Shown here: piece after piece, positions 62,446 to 64,000 of the stretch | Layout of the letters: each line of letters begins with the position of its first letter | Position numbering within the stretch: the first letter of the stretch is position 1 | NCBI GenBank assembly: GCA_021831785.1 | Contig: JAKBMB010000032.1 | Coordinates: 62,001-126,000 of the forward strand | Direction of reading: 5' to 3' | Length of the DNA: 64,000 nucleotides | Source of the DNA: Deltaproteobacteria bacterium | Lineage (GTDB): Bacteria > Desulfobacterota > Binatia > Binatales > Binataceae | Translations under genes and position numbers: made by a program | The notes under the pieces: model-generated | Databases searched by the model: none | The model's input: only the letters and a program-made list of their open reading frames with translations | Told to the model about the DNA's origin: nothing

Positions 62446-64000
62446 CTACTGTTGAAGCGGTGCCCCGCGGTAAACCATGTAATAAATAAGCGGTATCACA
62501 ATCAGCGTGAAGGCGGTCGAGGCGAAAATGCCGAAGATGAAGCACCAAGCGAGCCCCGAGAAGATTGGGTCGAGCGTGATAACCACCGAACCCAACACCG
62601 CCGCGCTTGCGGTGAGCACGATGGGCCTTAGCCGAACCGCGCCGGCCTCCAACACCGCGTCCTCGAGCGTCCGTCCCTGGTCAAGCCCCCGATGGATGAA
62701 GTCGATGAGTATGATGGAGTTGCGCACCACGATGCCGGCCAGCGCGATCATCCCAATCATGGCCGTTGCCGTAAAGAACGTCGGATCGGCGTAACCCGCT
62801 ACCGGGCGGTTGGTGAGCAGGTTGAGGACAAAGAAACCGGGCATGATTCCGACCAGCGTGAGCGGGATGGCAGTCATGATGATGAGCGGCATGACCATCG
62901 AGCCGGTCTGCGCCACCAAAAGCACGTAGATGAAAAAGAGCGCCGCGCCGAAGGCTATCCCCAGATCGCGAAAGACCTGCACCGTGATGTGCCACTCGCC
63001 TTCACCGGTCCACACGATCGTATATCCAGGCGGCAGGGTTTCGGCGGTCTGCTGTTGGAGCCACAAAACTTCATTGACGGGACTAATTCCAGCCGTGCCG
63101 GCCATGACCAGCGCGACCCGCCGCAGGTCCTTATGGTAGACGGGCTGTTCGTCCGCGGTCTGCGCGATCTCGCCAAGCTCGCCCAGCGGCACCAATTGGG
63201 CCCCGGCGCCGCGCACTTTCACCGCGGTCAGGTTTTCGACCGCGGAGCGTTCGGCGCGCGGCAGGCGAAGCTCGATCAAAAGCGGGGCGCGCTCGGAGGG
63301 AATATGAACGGCGCCCGCCGTCTGCCCGCCCAAAGCGATCGCCAAGGTGCCGGCAGCCTCGGCGGTGGTCACTCCGTTCAGCGCAGCTTTCTGCCGGTCG
63401 ATGATATACCGCAGCCGCGGCGCGGCGGCGATGGAATAATCGTCGGCGGATACCAGCCCCGCAGTGTGCGCGAAGAGTTTGCGCAGCGTCTTGCCGTAGG
63501 CAACCAACTGCTCGTACTCGGCGCCGGGCGGCCCATAGATTTCCGCCACCACCGAGGCGAGCACCGGCGGCCCCGGCGGCGTCTCGACTAGCTTCGCCAG
63601 CCGCACCCGATCGCGCCGCGCGATCGCCTCGACTTCGGGATAGAGCCGCAGCGCGAGGTCATGCGAAGGCCGCGCGCGATGCGCTTTGGGCGCCAGGTTG
63701 ATGCGAATGTCGGCCTGCCAGGGTTCATGGCGCATGTAGTAATGGCGGACCATGCCGTTGAAGTCGAAAGGAGAATTGGTGCCGACGTAGGCTTCGAAGT
63801 CGGTCACTTCCGAAACTCGCGCCAGCAGCTTTTCGAAGTCGAGCGCTACAGCGTTGGTGGCCTCAAGCGGCGTATCCTCCGGCATGTCGATGACAAGGTT
63901 CAGCTCGTTCTTGTTGTCGAACGGCAGCATCTTGACCGGAACGAGCCCGAGCACCACCAGCGTCACGGAAGCGGCCAACATACCGCCGATCGCCAGCAAA
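62446..64000 (-). CDS. RND-family efflux pump inner-membrane subunit (partial)
   Basis: The C-terminal 518 codons of an AcrB/CusA-type transporter; the 5' end is beyond the right edge. The visible part covers the second periplasmic half (EVTDFEAYVGTNSPFDFNGM, LVPLGELGEIAQTADEQPVY) and the last membrane bundle. There LVAQTGSMVMPLIIMTAIPLTLVG, MIGMIALAGIVVRNSIILIDF and RPIVLTASAAVLGSVVI are RND signature stretches. Its substrate (heavy metal, lipid or drug) cannot be told from this half. It ends YMVYRGAPLQQ. Confidence 0.93.
   Translation of the reverse strand, partial: LLAIGGMLAASVTLVVLGLVPVKMLPFDNKNELNLVIDMPEDTPLEATNAVALDFEKLLARVSEVTDFEAYVGTNSPFDFNGMVRHYYMRHEPWQADIRINLAPKAHRARPSHDLALRLYPEVEAIARRDRVRLAKLVETPPGPPVLASVVAEIYGPPGAEYEQLVAYGKTLRKLFAHTAGLVSADDYSIAAAPRLRYIIDRQKAALNGVTTAEAAGTLAIALGGQTAGAVHIPSERAPLLIELRLPRAERSAVENLTAVKVRGAGAQLVPLGELGEIAQTADEQPVYHKDLRRVALVMAGTAGISPVNEVLWLQQQTAETLPPGYTIVWTGEGEWHITVQVFRDLGIAFGAALFFIYVLLVAQTGSMVMPLIIMTAIPLTLVGIMPGFFVLNLLTNRPVAGYADPTFFTATAMIGMIALAGIVVRNSIILIDFIHRGLDQGRTLEDAVLEAGAVRLRPIVLTASAAVLGSVVITLDPIFSGLAWCFIFGIFASTAFTLIVIPLIYYMVYRGAPLQQ

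Noticed and set aside
1-64000. CRISPR arrays, rRNA and tRNA genes
   Set aside because: No regularly spaced repeats and no tRNA T-loop/acceptor pattern or rRNA signature seen on either strand.

Overview
The window is 64 kb of high-GC (roughly 60-65%) Gram-negative chromosome. It is gene-dense, uses GTG/TTG starts fairly often, and carries few mobile remnants. The mix of a NADH dehydrogenase operon, MoxR-VWA operons, glycolate oxidation, CoA-transferase/acyl-CoA genes, an MxaJ-like protein fused to cytochrome c and an RND pump suggests an uncultured soil or sediment lineage of the Binatota/Desulfobacterota type. That placement is inference; nothing here is taxonomically decisive.

Layout: 1-3.3 kb, minus-strand nuoE-H-J-K-L, without nuoF, G or I between E and H. 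3.8-5.4 kb, a GFA-family protein and a class III CoA-transferase. 5.4-13.4 kb, a minus-strand MoxR/DUF58/BatA/VWA operon. 13.6-15.7 kb, a small island: clustered short repeats, one intact Mu gpF-like head protein ending in a probable ADP-ribosyltransferase domain, and a small overlapping gene. 15.8-24 kb, housekeeping and repair genes (nth, M20 peptidase, FIST, acyl-CoA dehydrogenase, SDH-type protease, pcm, M23 peptidase). 24.4-28 kb, apt, a CDF metal exporter and thiS-thiG-thiE. 28.5-32.7 kb, the MxaJ-like/cytochrome c fusion, a VTT-rhodanese fusion, a fatty acid hydroxylase-family protein and a haloacid dehalogenase-like gene.

32.9-40.5 kb is a glycolate unit: glcDEF and malate synthase on the plus strand, facing a lactate/glycolate permease. 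41-49.4 kb carries an FAD oxidoreductase, a second MoxR plus CoxE-like VWA pair, a bifunctional nuclease, TPR and CBS proteins, a DsbA-like protein and an adenosine-specific kinase. 49.6-56 kb holds an MHS-family transporter, a rhodanese, an exported unknown protein and a peptide-type ABC importer without ATPase genes. 56.2-59.4 kb is an acetoin-dehydrogenase-type acoABC operon.

The most interesting locus is 59.74-61.09 kb. An AhpD/carboxymuconolactone-decarboxylase-like gene has an in-frame UGA exactly where the second cysteine of the CxxC-x3-H active site belongs. A SECIS-like hairpin follows 18 nt later, so it is a strong selenoprotein candidate. The next gene fuses a thioredoxin to a RidA domain, which suggests a small selenium/thiol redox module. 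The window ends with an IS630 transposase relic, an enoyl-CoA hydratase-family gene and part of an RND pump.
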